Origin: Circinella umbellata
Lineage: Eukaryota; Mucoromycota; Mucoromycetes; Mucorales; Lichtheimiaceae
NCBI GenBank assembly: GCA_025093555.1
Contig: JAIWNF010000013.1
Coordinates: forward strand, 434,001 to 498,000
Direction of reading: 5' to 3'
Length of the DNA stretch: 64,000 bases
Within the stretch, counting starts at the first letter, position 1. The number at the start of each line of letters is the position of its first letter. This document shows, one piece after another, positions 1-13,670 of the stretch. The notes beneath the pieces were generated by a model. That model did no database searches and was not told where the DNA came from. It worked only from the letters and a program-made list of their open reading frames with translations. The position numbers were made by a program, and so were the translations under genes.

Positions 1-485
1 CATTTTCCTAGTAAGGTATACAAATTCAAATATTATTTCATTCCCAATCATACTACTTATATATGCAAAGGTAAAGAACATTCGGCGTAAGAAAGAAAAA
101 ACATAGAAATCAGGGTGATGTGGCGCATCAATACCATTTATGTCCATCAAATTTTCGAAATCCATTTATGGTAATGCTTATATTGCTAAAAGTTTCTTTA
201 ATTAAATAATGATAGTAATATAATAAATATAATAAAAAAAAATAATAATTTGTCTATGTTCTTAAATGTTGTTCTATAAGTTACGTACAAAGGAAAATAA
301 CACAAAATATGTGGTATCCAAGTCAACAAATAACAATAATGATGAACAAGGTATGAATACAAAATGGCTCTTTTTTTTTTTCTTTGAAAAAAAAAAGGAA
401 AACCCATGGGTACAATGGGTGGAAAATGTATGGGTGTTTTAAGGTTTTAGGTACGAGGGGGTGGGGGAGTGGAGTAAGAATTCTT

Positions 486-2295
486 TTATGTTGCAGGACA
501 AGGGTCGGGAACAGCCCGTCCACTACTTGAAGGATGAACCCACGAATTAATATTCACATACAAAGTGTAAATCATCATTCCCAATCCAAATATTGTCAAG
601 GCAATGTCTCCGATTTTTGCCCACTTGTTTGTTGTTACTTTAAAATGAAACATTCCTATCAATGAAAATAATAATAAAAATTATGAGTTTACATCTATTG
701 GATTGTGTGACCAGAAAAATAATAATTCTATTGATGGGGATTTCCTTCCTCACGCTAACTCCAAGGAATTAATAAAGTGATAATAATTATTATCTTCTTA
801 CCTGGAAAAATAAAACATAGAGGAATACAAGCAAATGATCCGACAAGAGCTACAAACTTGTCTAAACCATCTTGACCTACTCCGAAACTGACGATAGCAC
901 AGACCACCGCTACCATAGAACGGGTAAAATTTTTAGCTGCTTTCCATTTTTTATCTACTCTGCCGCTACGTTCTCCGAACAAACCACCTTTACCAAAAAG
1001 GGCCTGTTCAATAATGATCAATGCGGGGTAAAGCATAAATGGAGATGTCAAGATCATGGCAGCGGCATAAACAAGCTGTGCAGTGATTGATAAGGGTACC
1101 TTTGGTAAATTAGCAACAACACTTGCATAAGTCTGATCCCCAAAAGCTACATAGCCAATTGTTCCTATCAGAATAAAAATGGCAGCAACGATTGGAAGAC
1201 CAATATTCATGACACGTGGAAACTTTTCTGGATTTTTCATGCCTTCAACAATGGGAACCACTGAATAATTTTCACATTTTGTTTCAATAAAATAAAATAA
1301 ATAATATTTTTTAGTTTAATTTTCATTCGTTTTAAACTTAATGTTTTACAATGCTAAAAAAAAAAAACAACTTACCCATGCCTATGCCTTCAAAGGAAAA
1401 CACAGCAGTGCCAATCATAAGTGCAAAATCAGTTGGATTAATCAATTGGATATTAGGTCCGGGACCATTTTGGGCGATTTGTGCTCCCGAAAAATACAAG
1501 ACACAGATCAAACCAAATAAAATAAAAATATCGGCAACTATCGCACACCATGAAAGTCGAGCAATTTTACGAATCCAAGTGATGGGGATGATAATAGCAA
1601 GTACCATCCAAATATAATATTTGCTTTCAATGGGTGAAGTGCAATGGGACAAGAAATCAATGGCTAAGCCAATGTTTTGTGAAATAAAAATCAAGTAAGA
1701 GGCAACAAATCCCATCTGGGATAAACATAAGAAAAATAGAATTATGTAGCGTAGCCATGGTCCATATAAAATCGATCCCATGTCACCATAAGATGCTTTC
1801 ACCGCTCGCTGTGATATAATAAGTATTTGAAAAGCAACTAGACAAATGGCAGCGATAAATACCATAAGACAGATCGAAAAGACTAGACCCCCCGAAACGA
1901 ATCTATACCAATTACAATAAACAAAATTTTTTGTTATTAGTAAATTAAAATAATCATTTTTCTTTCGTCATTGTTATCAACAGGAAATTATCTTGAAAAC
2001 AATAAAGGAAGATCTAGTAGACAACATGTAAATAGTATACTTACGCCCCAGGCAAAAAAATAACACCTGTACCAACAAAAGCTTTTAATAGCATAAATAA
2101 AGCTTTACCAGGTGAAGCAGTACCCTCTGGTACATGTTCGACCTCTTCTACAGCCATCCCACCAAAATCTTCGTCCGAGTAATTTCGATTGTATGCATCA
2201 CCGACTGATTTTTCGCTGACAGGTGTTGAAACATATGGATCTTCAAATGGTTTAATTATTTTTGCAGAATCGTTATGTTTATGTGATGGCGCCAT
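486..2295 (-). CDS. Vacuolar amino-acid transporter, AVT3/SLC36 (AAAP) family
   Basis: Four exons (2295-2045, 1902-1376, 1260-802, 655-486), all with GT-AG introns, sum to 1407 nt and give 468 residues. The acidic hydrophilic N-terminus ends in a PGKALFMLLKAFVGTGVIFLPGA block, the typical first helix of fungal AVT3/AVT4-like carriers. Repeated hydrophobic helices follow, including QMGFVASYLIFISQN, then GIGMVVPIVEGMKNPEKFPRV and a long C-terminal helical half ending GRAVPDPCPAT. Family members move neutral amino acids across the vacuolar or lysosomal membrane with protons; substrate and membrane here are inferred from the family. The start is the ATG at 2295 with G at +4; a TTG lies 15 nt upstream in frame. 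The length is normal for the family and no damage is seen. Family call is confident, exact paralogue less so. Confidence 0.88.
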
Positions 2296-3569
2296 GATTG
2301 TAGAGAACAAATAATATTAATTTTCGTCTATTCAGTATATATATCTATATATAATGATATGATGATATTATTGTTGTTGGCCGGGGAAAGGCAATCGATA
2401 ATAAGGGAAAAGTTAATGAGAAAAGTAAAAAAAAAAAAAAAAAATGTATAAAAGTGATTTAGAGTTGAACAACAGGGGTGGATTGGATCTGCGTCTTTTG
2501 CCTTTTTATATATAAATCGATTGATGAAACCTTGGAAGGTTAAAAAAAGCCCGAACAAAGAAATGAGGGAGAGAAAAAGAGAGAACATTGAGTTTTTTTT
2601 CCTCATTTTTATTGATCTGTACTTTTCTATGCCAGGAACCCAAAAAAAAAAAAATAATAATATCAATAATCTACTTTTTGTCTCGTAAAATATATTTGAA
2701 AATTTGTGATTCCCTAGCAAAAATCTATATGTTGATCGAGTTATCTAATAGAATATACATATCTGAAACCATGACGATGATCATCACTATGATCAACGAT
2801 AAAAGATTTGAATTCATTTCTATTGTTTTTATCGATTACTACTTCTCTTGAATACTGTAGTAATAATGATGAAATAGAACTACCTTCGTTTTCTTATTAT
2901 CCTTTTTGGGAGAATTCAGCGCGAAGCAGGTTTAACATCTCCCTAATTTCTTCCGCCTTACTTTATCTATACACTGTCATCTTAATTCATTTTTGCGCGC
3001 GTCCTAACTGTATATAGCGTGTGTAACAAGATCTAAAAGAAGAGTTAATATCATTGTTGTCTCATAAATTTCTTGAGTTCTGTCTTGTTATTATCATGTT
3101 TTTGGTATAAAAATAGCTTTTTTTTTTGTAGAAATAATTATTCCTTTTCTTAGTAAATAGTATTACTCTTTTTGGATTAAATGTACACAAATGTATTATT
3201 TTGCTTCTTTCAGTCCTATTTTTTCATATTGCGAAATATAATTTGTCACGTTGTTGAAAAAAAAACATACATGTAACTACGCATATATTCAGTGAAAAGA
3301 GCGAGCCTATACTTATAATATAAATGTATTTACTAAATATAGATGATTTGGGACTGCTGCTAACTACACTTCGCACTCCTGCGTCATATCATATGCAATT
3401 GCTGAGCATATAATAAACTTGTTTTAAAAGGTATGCACATTGATTCCATCCACATAATACAAAAACAAATATTGCTGCAAACAACAAACAAAATTGTATT
3501 ATATTTTTTTCGTATGGAGTTTTTTTCTTTCTTTGTTATTGTTTATTATTTTGTTAATGTAATTTTTTT
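2296..3569. other. Intergenic: transporter promoter and NAA25 3' flank
   Basis: AT-rich non-coding DNA of about 1.3 kb between the transporter start and the NAA25 stop, both on the minus strand. It has A- and T-homopolymers (for example near 2430 and 2644). I see no conserved ORF, tRNA or repeat; short open frames here lack family similarity and splice logic. It should hold the transporter promoter. Confidence 0.5.
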
Positions 3570-6500
3570 TTAAAATTGAAGTTTTAAAACACGTCTATCT
3601 GATTCTTCTGCCAAATTAGTTACCGAATTGTTCCAGCTTGATGTCATCTTTTTTATATAACTTGTTAATCGATTTTGGTTTTGCTTTAAAAATCAAACAA
3701 TGGTTATTTAGTCATGTTAAGAAAAAAAAATTGTTAAAACTTTAAAAACATGCATGCCTTTTTTTTTAAGAATAGAAACTATTTATTTACCTTTTGCTTG
3801 AAATGTTCAAGTGCATAATCGGACTCTATGATGGATCTGGTGAGAGTTTTTTGGAATTGACCCTTGAAGAATTCATTTCCACGACGTGCAGCTGCTTGGG
3901 TTTGTAATAATAGTTTCTTATTGGCTTCGTTCATTCCTTGAAGTGATGCAATCTATATATAGATGTAATGGTTAAATAAACAAGTAAATTTCCTGGCCAT
4001 ATTAGGTATATAGCTCTATCTCTTATTTTGCTTTGTTTCACATACAAAAACGTCATTATTAACATTTTCTGCCGCCTTTTTCTTTGCATCTTTGCTTGTC
4101 AATCCAAGAGCACGATTGATCATCTCCACCAAAACAGTTCCATAATTGAATGTCTACATATAGAAATTATTAATTAAGTGAAAACCAAACCATTAATAAA
4201 GTAACAAAAAGTTACCTCTATTGTGATTGAAACTTTATGGAATAAATGCCAAGATACTGATTCATCTACAAAACTATTTTCTGTTGATACTAAAAAAAAG
4301 ACAAAATTGTTATTAGCAACAATAACAATACTAACGTTGCTAGTATTCCAAGCTCACAAAGGTATGATAATATCCTACATTCTTTATCCAAAATAGCAGC
4401 AGCAGTCTTCATGTGACTAGTTGCAGTTTGTGCATCTAACATAACATAATAGTATCTTTTTATCAGACAAATTACGGATTTATATATACACTTTCCACAA
4501 AAACTTACTAGCTTTCCGTGTTGCTGGATCTTTAATTAATATCAATGCATTACTGATTTCACAAATGTATTTAGCCATGGAATATTCTTGTGGCGTTACC
4601 TAATTCGTATTATCCAAAATACGAGTGAGATAAACTAATAAGGCAAATTTGTAATTATTATCTCTTTTTCTTTTAAAAAAAAGTTACCTCATCAACAACT
4701 TCTTTTCGTTCTAAGAATTCAGTATATTGTTTTACGATTGAACCCAAATCCTCGTTTTCTTTTGTACTACAGGCTGCACTCAAAATATTGAGAATATAAG
4801 AGAACATTTGAAGCCATACTCTCTATTATAAATAAAAGAAAAATCAATCCACCTGTCCTTTCTTCCAACCTTCATATACAAACAAGATTACATCATACAG
4901 TATATTTACGTACATTGGTGGGTTTTGTTAATCTGAAAAGTTCCTCTCCTTTAGGTTGTTCTTCGGAATTACAGTTCAAGAATACTTTGAAATCACGATT
5001 ATCTGCTTGTTCTGCAATAAAAGCATCTGTAAATAGCATTATAAATCCGTTAGTAATAGTTCAACATATTAAGCTGTTTTTTTTTAATTTTACCATCATA
5101 TTTAATCTTCGATACATCTAAATCTTGGAAATATTGCACAGCATATTTCACTTGGAATGAAGACGCATTTGAATCAATACGAGCCAAATCTACATTGGTG
5201 ATAGCTTGTTGGAGTGACGAGTCAAGACGTGAACGGAATTCAATAAACTCTTGAATCTACATAGATAACAAAAGAAATAGGTCATACGTTAAAAGATACT
5301 GTATAATATTATCAAATTCATGATAAAATGTGTACCTTTGAGAAAGTGCCATATTGATATGCCTTGACAATCATTTCTGGTGTCTATTTATTCCATCATC
5401 CCCCCCCAAAAAAAACAATGATAATAATAAAATTGTCAATTATACGTATGCGTTTGGTTCAAGCTCTTTTTTTTTTCTAGATATCGATTGTTCTAATTCT
5501 TATTTTTATTTTTACCTCCACTTGATTACTTTTGTAAATCATCAATGATTCCAGGAATAATTGTTCGACTTCATCCAAGCATGAAAGAGAAATAAAACGA
5601 TCTGTGAAATAATGACTGTATCATAACCATTATGAATTTTTCTTGTAAATATATGTATAATAATAATAGTAATAATAATAATAATAATAATAACAGACCA
5701 TCATTATCACCATAAACATGTTTCCATCCCTTGCTTTCTTTGAAAAACTTACATCATTGTATCAAATTGTACTTGTTTAATATCCATTGTACGGAATATT
5801 TGCATCGGGCGGTTGCAAACACCTACAAAGAACAAAATCAACATCATTACTATATTATAATACAAATAATTCCTAGATTCAAAAAGCAACTAGATCCGAG
5901 AAAATAAAAAGTGTCTTACCCAACATTGCATAAAGACGAACAAGTGTTAACTTAAGATGAAAGTTATAAATACTCTTTTCGAGTGCATCTTCTAAAATAC
6001 ATACTGCCTGAATCAAAACTGCTGGATCCTTATGCTCATGATAAAGATCAACAAGAACATGACTTGCCAATAACACATAGTCATCACCATATTGATTTTC
6101 TGTCTTTTCTAATCCTTCACCTAGAGGGAGAGCATCTTGATAAGCTTTAACCAGCTCATTCGTTAATGCTATACCTTGCTCAAGTGTCAATTTAGATTGA
6201 AGACCAAGGTATCTTTCAATCTTCCGGATATTGATATTCTTATATACCGTCTTGATAATTCCCGGCTAATTTTTTTATAAATGACTTAATCATTATGATG
6301 TACTAGAGATACAGAAAAATATCAATGATATAAGGTTACCTTTTCTTTGGGGTCATCAACGGTTGCCCTTAATGATTCAATAAACAATTTTGCTTTACTG
6401 GCATCTTGCTTCAAAAACGATGTGTATGTTTGAAGGTCTTCAAAACAGCATGACTTTGATCCAAAACGAGAGAAATATGATAAAACATTTTTTAAAATAT

Positions 6501-7904
6501 CCTTTTCATCTATATTATATAAACGTATCCAGATTTAAATAATTTGATTACCTCCAAAATTAATCATGAATATAAGTAATTGTTTTACCTTCTTTAAGTC
6601 GATAATCTAATTCTAACTCTGCCAAAAACGGTCCTCGCTTAAGAACAGGTGCTTCTAATGCTTGTTTTGAAAGTTGTGCAATAAGTTCACGGGCCTGTGT
6701 TACTAATTCCTTAGATCCATCCGCGACTAAAGCATCAGTAGCATCGAAGTAAGCAAGCCAGCTAATCCAATCATCTGAATTCTCCTTTCGTAGTGCTTGC
6801 TCAGTCGATTTAATGACATCCTGCCATTTCTTATTGGCAAGCAATAACTCAATCTTAATTTGACGCACTTCTGGATCGCGCAATGATTTTTGACCTAATG
6901 GGCTATCCAATAATGACAATGCTTGCTCATGTTTCTTTTGATCCAACAAGATAAGAAGGTATAATCGCATATGTTCCACTTCATCCAAACGATTTTCTTC
7001 TTGTGCTTTTCCCATCATACGTTCTGCCAACGTATAAGAAAGTGCCGAATTTTTACCCTTTATATTATATAATATATATATTATAAAATGGATGTGAGTT
7101 TGTCATTTCTTTTTTTCAATCGAAACAATATGAGCAGAATATTGTACCTGGAGTGCCAATGACATGATCGCCCAAAACAAATACTTGTTCTGTTTAAAGG
7201 TACGGTGTAGTTTCAAAGCTGCAGCTTGCTGACCCTTATAGTCACTGTTGCGAACCATAGCCATAAACCAACGGTTACCAAATTCCTCATTTTTTGGTTG
7301 TAAGTTTGCTGCATTCTCATACAATTCGACGATCGCGTGGTCTGTGTTTTTTAAACGAAAAAAAAAAGAAGAAAAGGTCAATTCACCAAAACACGTACGC
7401 GTTTTTTTTTACATGCACAACACAGACTGCTTCTATCTCTCTATTCAAACAAAAGGGTTTTTATATTACGTTGACCGAGTTCATTGTATGCCATAGTACA
7501 TGCTTGTAAAGTAGCGTTGTCAGTTGGAATGGTCTTTTTGACTTGTTGACACAATGCGATAGCTTCATCGTCTTTGCCTGTTCGTACAAAAATAACTGCT
7601 TTCAAAGCCTAATGTTTTATTTTTAATACATGAAAAGAGCACACACTGTATAAGTATTTCAGAGTTTTACCTTCACGAGAGGCCAGTCAGAATTCTTTTT
7701 TAATAGTTTCGTAGTATGTTGAAGAGCAAGTTTATTTTGACCTTCGTCGATAGCCTCTATGTAACAACAATAATAAAATAGAATCCTTTAAGTTTTTTTT
7801 TCTACTAGATTGTCAATGGTATACTAATGCATAAATAAAGAAACACTATGTTCCAATAAAGTACCATAAAGAGGTCGAAGTTTTTTTTCGGTCATGTAAT
7901 CCAT
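3570..7904 (-). CDS. NAA25: NatB auxiliary subunit NAA25/Mdm20
   Basis: Multi-exon minus-strand gene with TPR-like helical repeats. It starts at the ATG at 7904 (MDYMTEKKLRPLY) and ends with TAA at 3572-3570 after RRVLKLQF. The N-terminal exons read EAIDEGQNKLALQHTTKLL, then KNSDWPLVKALKAVIFVRTG, then a KDDEAIALCQQVKKTIPTDN repeat, the recognisable opening of NAA25. Later exons carry the helical solenoid: QALSLLDSPLGQKSLRDPEV, then WISWLAYFDATDALV, then VLIQAVCILEDALEKSIYNF. NAA25 is the ribosome-anchoring subunit that pairs with catalytic NAA20 and acetylates N-termini beginning Met-Asp, Met-Glu, Met-Asn or Met-Gln; in yeast its loss affects actin cables and mitochondrial inheritance. More than a dozen short introns are present; I traced the first and last ones but not all, so inner exon edges are approximate. 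No frameshift was noticed. Confidence 0.86.
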
Positions 7905-9172
7905 GGTTGTAAAACTTCTTAATCAACTAGAAGTGAGAAAATAAAAGCAACGTGAAGAAAAAAATGCTTTTTATTTTGTTTTTTGCTTTCGGAGCTTCTG
8001 ACAACCACTTATCCTCTTTATTCGATGAAGTTAGTTTGAATTGTCTTCTTGTTATGATATCTCTTCCCTACCAAAATAAATATAAAAAAAAATTGGTATT
8101 TTTTGTCATAATAGTACTATGTATACTCTCCAAAAAAAAATTTGTAGCTCGGTTACTATGAATGATAAAGTGTCAAATGGTGAAAAGTGTTGCATAACAA
8201 TATATGCCTGTTTTTTTTAACGCCAACAACAACAATAAAACGAATTCGATAATCACTTCCTGAAGTTTTCTTTTTTTTTTATCAATGTAGAATCGAAACA
8301 AGTAAAAGGTTAAGAGTGTATATAGTCGTCGCACAATAGATAAATTTTTATTTCATAGATACATACTATACGACTTCTGACATCCTTTATTTTTATATTG
8401 AAGCAGAGTATGAAAAAATACACAATAGAAAGATAGAGCATTGGGAAATAAAGCTGTACCTAAATACTATGTTGTCAGTGCATAATAACTCAATCTTGTT
8501 TCCCTGGAAATAGGACAAGTGAAATCGAACCAGTAAAATATACGAGATAATTAAAAAAAGTTTCATGTTATTTTATACAACGATTATGTATCATACCATT
8601 ATTATATCTTATAACAGGTACATGTCAATACCATGGAGAAGAGTTCATAATGATAGCTTTCATACATTAATCAAAAATCATTAAACTAACCTGCTTAATG
8701 TCATTTGCTTTATTTATAAAGTGAATCATAAAAATATACCTTTATTCTTTTCTACAAAAAATATGGAATATGCAGTAGTTTTTTTTTTCTCAAAACAGGT
8801 TATTAATAGATCATTTTATCTTTTATCTTAAAGAAACAAATGTTAAAGAAGGAATAAATGGTATTGTTAGAGTTAAAGCATCCATTGTTATTTTGTATAA
8901 CAAATTATTTCAATGCATGGTAACACAAAACAGTTTCGACAGACAGGACTTTAACAAATCGGTCTCCAGGAGATTAACTCCCTTATTTCCAGTCACATCG
9001 CTTATTTAGGAGTTTTAAATTATGAGTCTTGTTGATTGAAAAACCTATAAGATGTCTTTCTGTCATCCCCATTTAAATAGCACAGCTCAATTAAATTCAA
9101 ATTTTCTTAACTCTCTCTCTTTTTTACCCGTACATTTTATCTCAACCTTTAAACAACACAAACAAAAATATA
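7905..9172. promoter_or_regulatory. Divergent promoter region, NAA25 (-) and tryptophan synthase (+)
   Basis: About 1.27 kb with no supported gene separates the two 5' ends. The last 100 nt before the tryptophan synthase ATG are pyrimidine- and A-rich, with a TTTAAATA box near 9071-9078, a plausible TATA-like element. The open frame at 7952-8161 is low-complexity and not convincing. Confidence 0.5.
9022..9028. promoter_or_regulatory. Possible Gcn4/CPC1-like site (weak)
   Basis: ATGAGTC, 145-151 nt upstream of the tryptophan synthase start, matches 6 of the 7 core bases of the TGAGTCA site bound by Gcn4/CPC1 bZIP factors, which control amino-acid biosynthesis genes in fungi. The following base is T, not the expected A. 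A single 7-nt match in AT-rich DNA can occur by chance, so only the position upstream of a biosynthetic gene supports it. Confidence 0.2.
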
Positions 9173-11620
9173 ATGTCTGCTGGTCTTCGTAAAGCATTTG
9201 CTACTGCAAAGGCAGAAAGTATGTTATTATAAAGCCATTTATTGGATCCATACATTAAAACAAATACGTCAAACACAACGATATAAAACAAATCAATCAG
9301 ATACTAATTATTGTTTCTTCTTATTATAAAGATCGTCCTGCATTTGTCACTTTTATCACAGCTGGTTATCCTGATCCTAAAACATTTGTCGATATCTTGT
9401 TATCACTTCAACGCGGTGGTGCTGATATAGTTGAAATGGGTAAGAAAAAAGAAATTTGGTTTTTTTATTTTGACATTAAAAAAATAAAATAAATAAAAAA
9501 TGTATATATTGATTATGTATAATTTATAATTTAATAGGTGTGCCTTTCACTGATCCTTTGGCCGATGGTCCTACAATTCAATATGCTAATACTGTAAGAA
9601 TACAAACAAAAAAAAAACGCGGGGAGGAGAAGAGGGAGAAGGGACGCGAAATTTCGGGATTAGGATAAAAAGGGAAAGATTAAAGCTAACAACAAACAAA
9701 ATTTTTTTTTAAAAAAAACACCAGGTTTCATTAAAATATAAAACTGATGTATCAATGTGTTTACAAATGGTACGCGATGCACGGGCACGTGGATTGACTA
9801 TTCCTGTTGTTTTTATGGGTTATTACAATCCTGTTTTAGCCTATGGTGAAGAAAATCTTGTACGTGACTGTAAAGAAGCTGGTGTTAATGGATATATTTT
9901 GGTCGATTTGCCCCCAGAGGAATCACACAACTTCCGTAGCCTTTGCTTAAAGTATGAAATGTCATTCGTTCCATTGGTTGCTCCTTCCACTGTTGATAGT
10001 CGTATTCCTATGTTGGCTGAAATTGCAGATTCATGGATTTATGTTGTATCACGTTTGGGTGTCACTGGTGCCAGCAAGGAAGTCTCTAATGAATTGCCCG
10101 ATCTCATGACTCGTATCAGAAAATATACTGATGTTCCTCTTGCCATTGGCTTTGGTGTATCTACTCGCGAACATTTTGATCTTGTTGGAGAACACGGTGA
10201 CGGTGTTGTTATTGGCTCTCGCCTTATTACTGTCATTCGTGAAGCTATTGAAGCAGGTAATGACCCTGTCGCTATTGCTGAACAGTACTGTTCTGAAGTA
10301 TGTGGTCGTAAAGTACCCGAATTGGCAGCTGCTCGCGTAGAACCTCCAGCCGATCCTGAAGTCAGTGATGTAGCTGGAAAGGGTGTTATTGTTGGTAAAG
10401 AACTCAAGAGTTTCTATGAACTTACTACCCGATTTGGTGACTTTGGTGGTGCCTATGTACCTGAAATTCTCGTCGATTGTTTGACCCAACTCGAACGTTG
10501 TTTTATTGATGCCATTAACGATCCCGTTTTCAATGCTGAATTCGAATCTTACTATGACTACATTGGTCGCCCTTCGCGTTTACAATTGGCCGATCGTTTG
10601 ACTGAAGAAGCCGGTGGTGCTCGTATTTGGCTTAAGCGTGAAGATATGAACCATACTGGTGCTCACAAGATCAACAATGCAGTTGGTCAAATTTTACTTG
10701 CCAAGCGATTGGGCAAGAAGCGTATCATTGCAGAAACAGGTGCAGGTCAACATGGTGTTGCTACAGCAACCGTATGTGCAAAGTTTGGTATGGAATGTGT
10801 CGTCTATATGGGTGAAGAAGATTGCAGACGTCAAGCTTTGAACGTTTTCCGTATGCGTATGTTGGGTGCTACTGTTGTTCCTGTATCTAGCGGCTCGCGT
10901 ACATTGAAGGATGCTATCAATGAAGCTATGCGTGATTGGGTTACCAACGTTTCTACAACTCATTATTTGGTCGGTTCTGCTATTGGTCCCCATCCTTTCC
11001 CCATGATTGTTCGTCATTTCCAATCTGTTATTGGTAACGAAGCAAAGAAGCAATTGACTGATAAACTTGGCAAGTTGCCCGATGCTGTGATTGCATGTGT
11101 TGGTGGTGGTTCCAATGCTATTGGTATGTTCCATCCATTTGTTGAAGACAAGTCTGTTCGTATCATTGGTGTTGAAGCAGGTGGTAGCGGTGTCAATACT
11201 GCTCTTCATTCAGCTACATTGACCAAGGGTACCCCTGGTGTTTTACACGGTACACGTACTTACTTGCTTCAAGATGATAAGGGTCAAATCATTGAAACTC
11301 ACTCCGTCAGTGCTGGTTTGGATTATCCTGGTGTTGGTCCAGAACATGCTTTCCTTAAGGATTCTGGTAGAGCTGAATATCGTGTCGCCGATGATGCCCA
11401 AGCATTGATTGGTTTCCGTAAATTGACTCAATTGGAAGGTATTATTCCTGCTCTTGAATCATCTCACGCTTTGTACCATGCTATTGAGGAAGCATCCAAA
11501 CTTCCAAAGGATCAAGATATTGTCGTCTGTCTCTCTGGTAGAGGTGATAAGGATATGCATACTGTTGCTGAAGTCCTTCCCGAAATTGGTCCTAAGATTG
11601 GTTGGGACTTGCGTTTCTAA
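9173..11620 (+). CDS. TRP5: Bifunctional tryptophan synthase (alpha-beta fusion)
   Basis: Four exons (9173-9218, 9332-9439, 9538-9593, 9725-11620) total 2106 nt, giving 701 residues, close to fungal Trp5. The N-terminal alpha domain cleaves indole-3-glycerol phosphate: [14 protein letters not shown] contains the catalytic Glu and Asp, followed by [13 protein letters not shown] and [11 protein letters not shown] linker leads to the beta domain, which condenses indole with serine using [11 protein letters not shown], then [11 protein letters not shown] with the PLP-binding Lys, GAGQHGVA, and the phosphate-binding GGGSNAIG. Single-chain alpha-then-beta order is the fungal arrangement and lets indole pass through an internal tunnel. 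The three introns all lie in the first 550 nt. All key residues are present, so the enzyme should be active and complete tryptophan synthesis in the cytosol. Confidence 0.97.
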
Positions 11621-13553
11621 ATTTATTTTCATCCCTCAACTGAACCACACTTAGCTACCTACATGCACATATTTTTTTTTTATTTCTTTCAATAATATAT
11701 CCCCAATTTCTTTCACCTTTCTCCCCCCCAAAAAAAACATACATACTCGCATATATAATTTAATCACCCTTTATTTTCCCGCATTTTTTGAATAAGTTCC
11801 ATTGAACATGTAATATAGAAAGTATACGAAAAAAAAAAGCATTTTTTTTTTCATGAATATATAAAAAAATAAATCTTAAAACACAAAATTGTTTTCCATT
11901 CTTTTTTTTTTTCGACTTTTGAACAACCAAACAAGGATTTTATTTTTTAAAAAAAAAAACGTTTATTGATATTCTCTTGATACATCTGTAACGTATGACC
12001 TATTATTGGTAATAGACTCATTTTTTAAAACTCACAAGTAAAATGGGTTATGTTGATCATGTTTTTTAGTTTTGACACATCTTATGCACATATTATTTAT
12101 GCTCTCAATGTTCCCCTATCTTCAAATACTGGTTACCGAAATGTTTCTATCACCAGATCCAACTTTCAAAATAGGGGTTTTTCTAGTATGATACCATCCA
12201 TCATCCTGTCTCCAGCAGAGTTTTCATACGATAAAAATGAAAAGATAACACTGCCAAGTAATCCCTTCCCCGCCCTTTTAATTTTTTTTATGCACAGTAT
12301 TGTGAAAACAGCAAAGCAAGACAATACTTGTTTTGAACTCGTTAGTCATTGAAAACGAGAGGGAATATATTACGCATTTGATTCTTTTTTTTTATGAGCC
12401 AAGACATCGAATGCTATAGATATTCTTTAGCCTACTTGATTATAATTAACATCACCGATTCCACTTATCATAACGAGCTTCTGAATTCATTGTTTATGAG
12501 GAAAATAACTCACTGATAAATTAATCCTATTTGGTAAGTAATATAGATAACGTATCCAAAGTTTTCTTTTTCACATTCCAGCCCGATTTTTCAAGCAATT
12601 ATGCATAACATAACCTAATATAAAATCCTAACTGCAGGAGATAACTGCATTTCAAGTACGTACGTACACGATATAATTTATAAAGCCATTAAAAAAAACA
12701 GAAATACATACTTACATATTATTAAATACATATTTATTTATCGTCATCCAATTTTACTTATTGATTCGAACGAACTACTTTTTTTTTTTACTTCAGCTAC
12801 CTATTCAAGTAAATTGACCCATTTATAGCTAAATAAGTCAACGGATTTTCTTTGGGATATGAAAATAGGTTATACCACCATATATATATATTGAAGCGTG
12901 CTAATAAATTAATTTTTCAAATATAAGCTGGAAATGTATATATGTATTATAACTAGAAATTCATGTATTTTTTGTGTATTATGCAATTGTGACGTTTATG
13001 CAACTTTAGGATTGAATTGAATACAGTAATAATATATTGGTGATGCATGATGGCTTTTTTTGTATTACGTTGAACCACTAACATATACATAATACCCCGC
13101 GCTCTCCTTTTGGATAATAATTTGTTCAAGACAGCTTGCTTTTCAATACAAGTATAGACTGTCAAATCAATTTTTAATTTTTATTATAAATATATATACA
13201 AAGCGATAGTAAATGAAAAAAGATATATCAACACAAAATAAAGCATCTTAAACGCTATTTAAAACGGTTAATACATTTGTTTGTTTGTTTATTTGTTTGT
13301 AAAATAGTATGTATATATATATAAAATAAAATAAAGTAAAAGAATGGTAGGAGAAAAAGAAAAAAGAGACATAAGGGAATAAGATATACATTTGTAATAT
13401 TATATAATAACATCGGTTATTTTGTGGATGTGATACAGAAAAGAAAAAGAAATAGTGAGAACGAGAGAGAGTTAAGAATATTGATAATAATAATAGTAAT
13501 ATATGTATACGTGTTTGTGTATACTAGTAAAGGATCAGTTACTAAAAAGCTGT

Positions 13554-13606
<53 letters not shown>

Positions 13607-13670
13607 GTGCTACTGAAACCAAGATTCAGAATAAGAGGGAATTTCAAAAGAATCGGTTAATTGATAAGAA
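11621..13670. other. Convergent 3' intergenic region
   Basis: Two kilobases between the tryptophan synthase stop (+) and the MADS-box stop (-). They contain poly-A/T tracts and a TAC trinucleotide array listed separately. An open frame at 12050-12352 has no recognisable domain, intron or codon bias. No gene can be supported. Confidence 0.5.
13554..13605. repeat. Trinucleotide microsatellite (TAC)n, about 17 units
   Basis: Uninterrupted TAC repeats about 65 nt beyond the MADS-box stop codon, so probably in that gene's 3' UTR (reading GTA on the transcript). It creates false Leu-only and Ser-only open frames on the two strands. It is likely length-polymorphic. Confidence 0.9.

Noticed and set aside
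12050..12352. 100-codon open frame in the convergent region
   Set aside because: No recognisable domain, no splice partners, unusual composition, and it lies just past a gene 3' end.
13417..13660. Poly-Ser and poly-Leu frames on opposite strands
   Set aside because: Both are translations of the TAC trinucleotide array.
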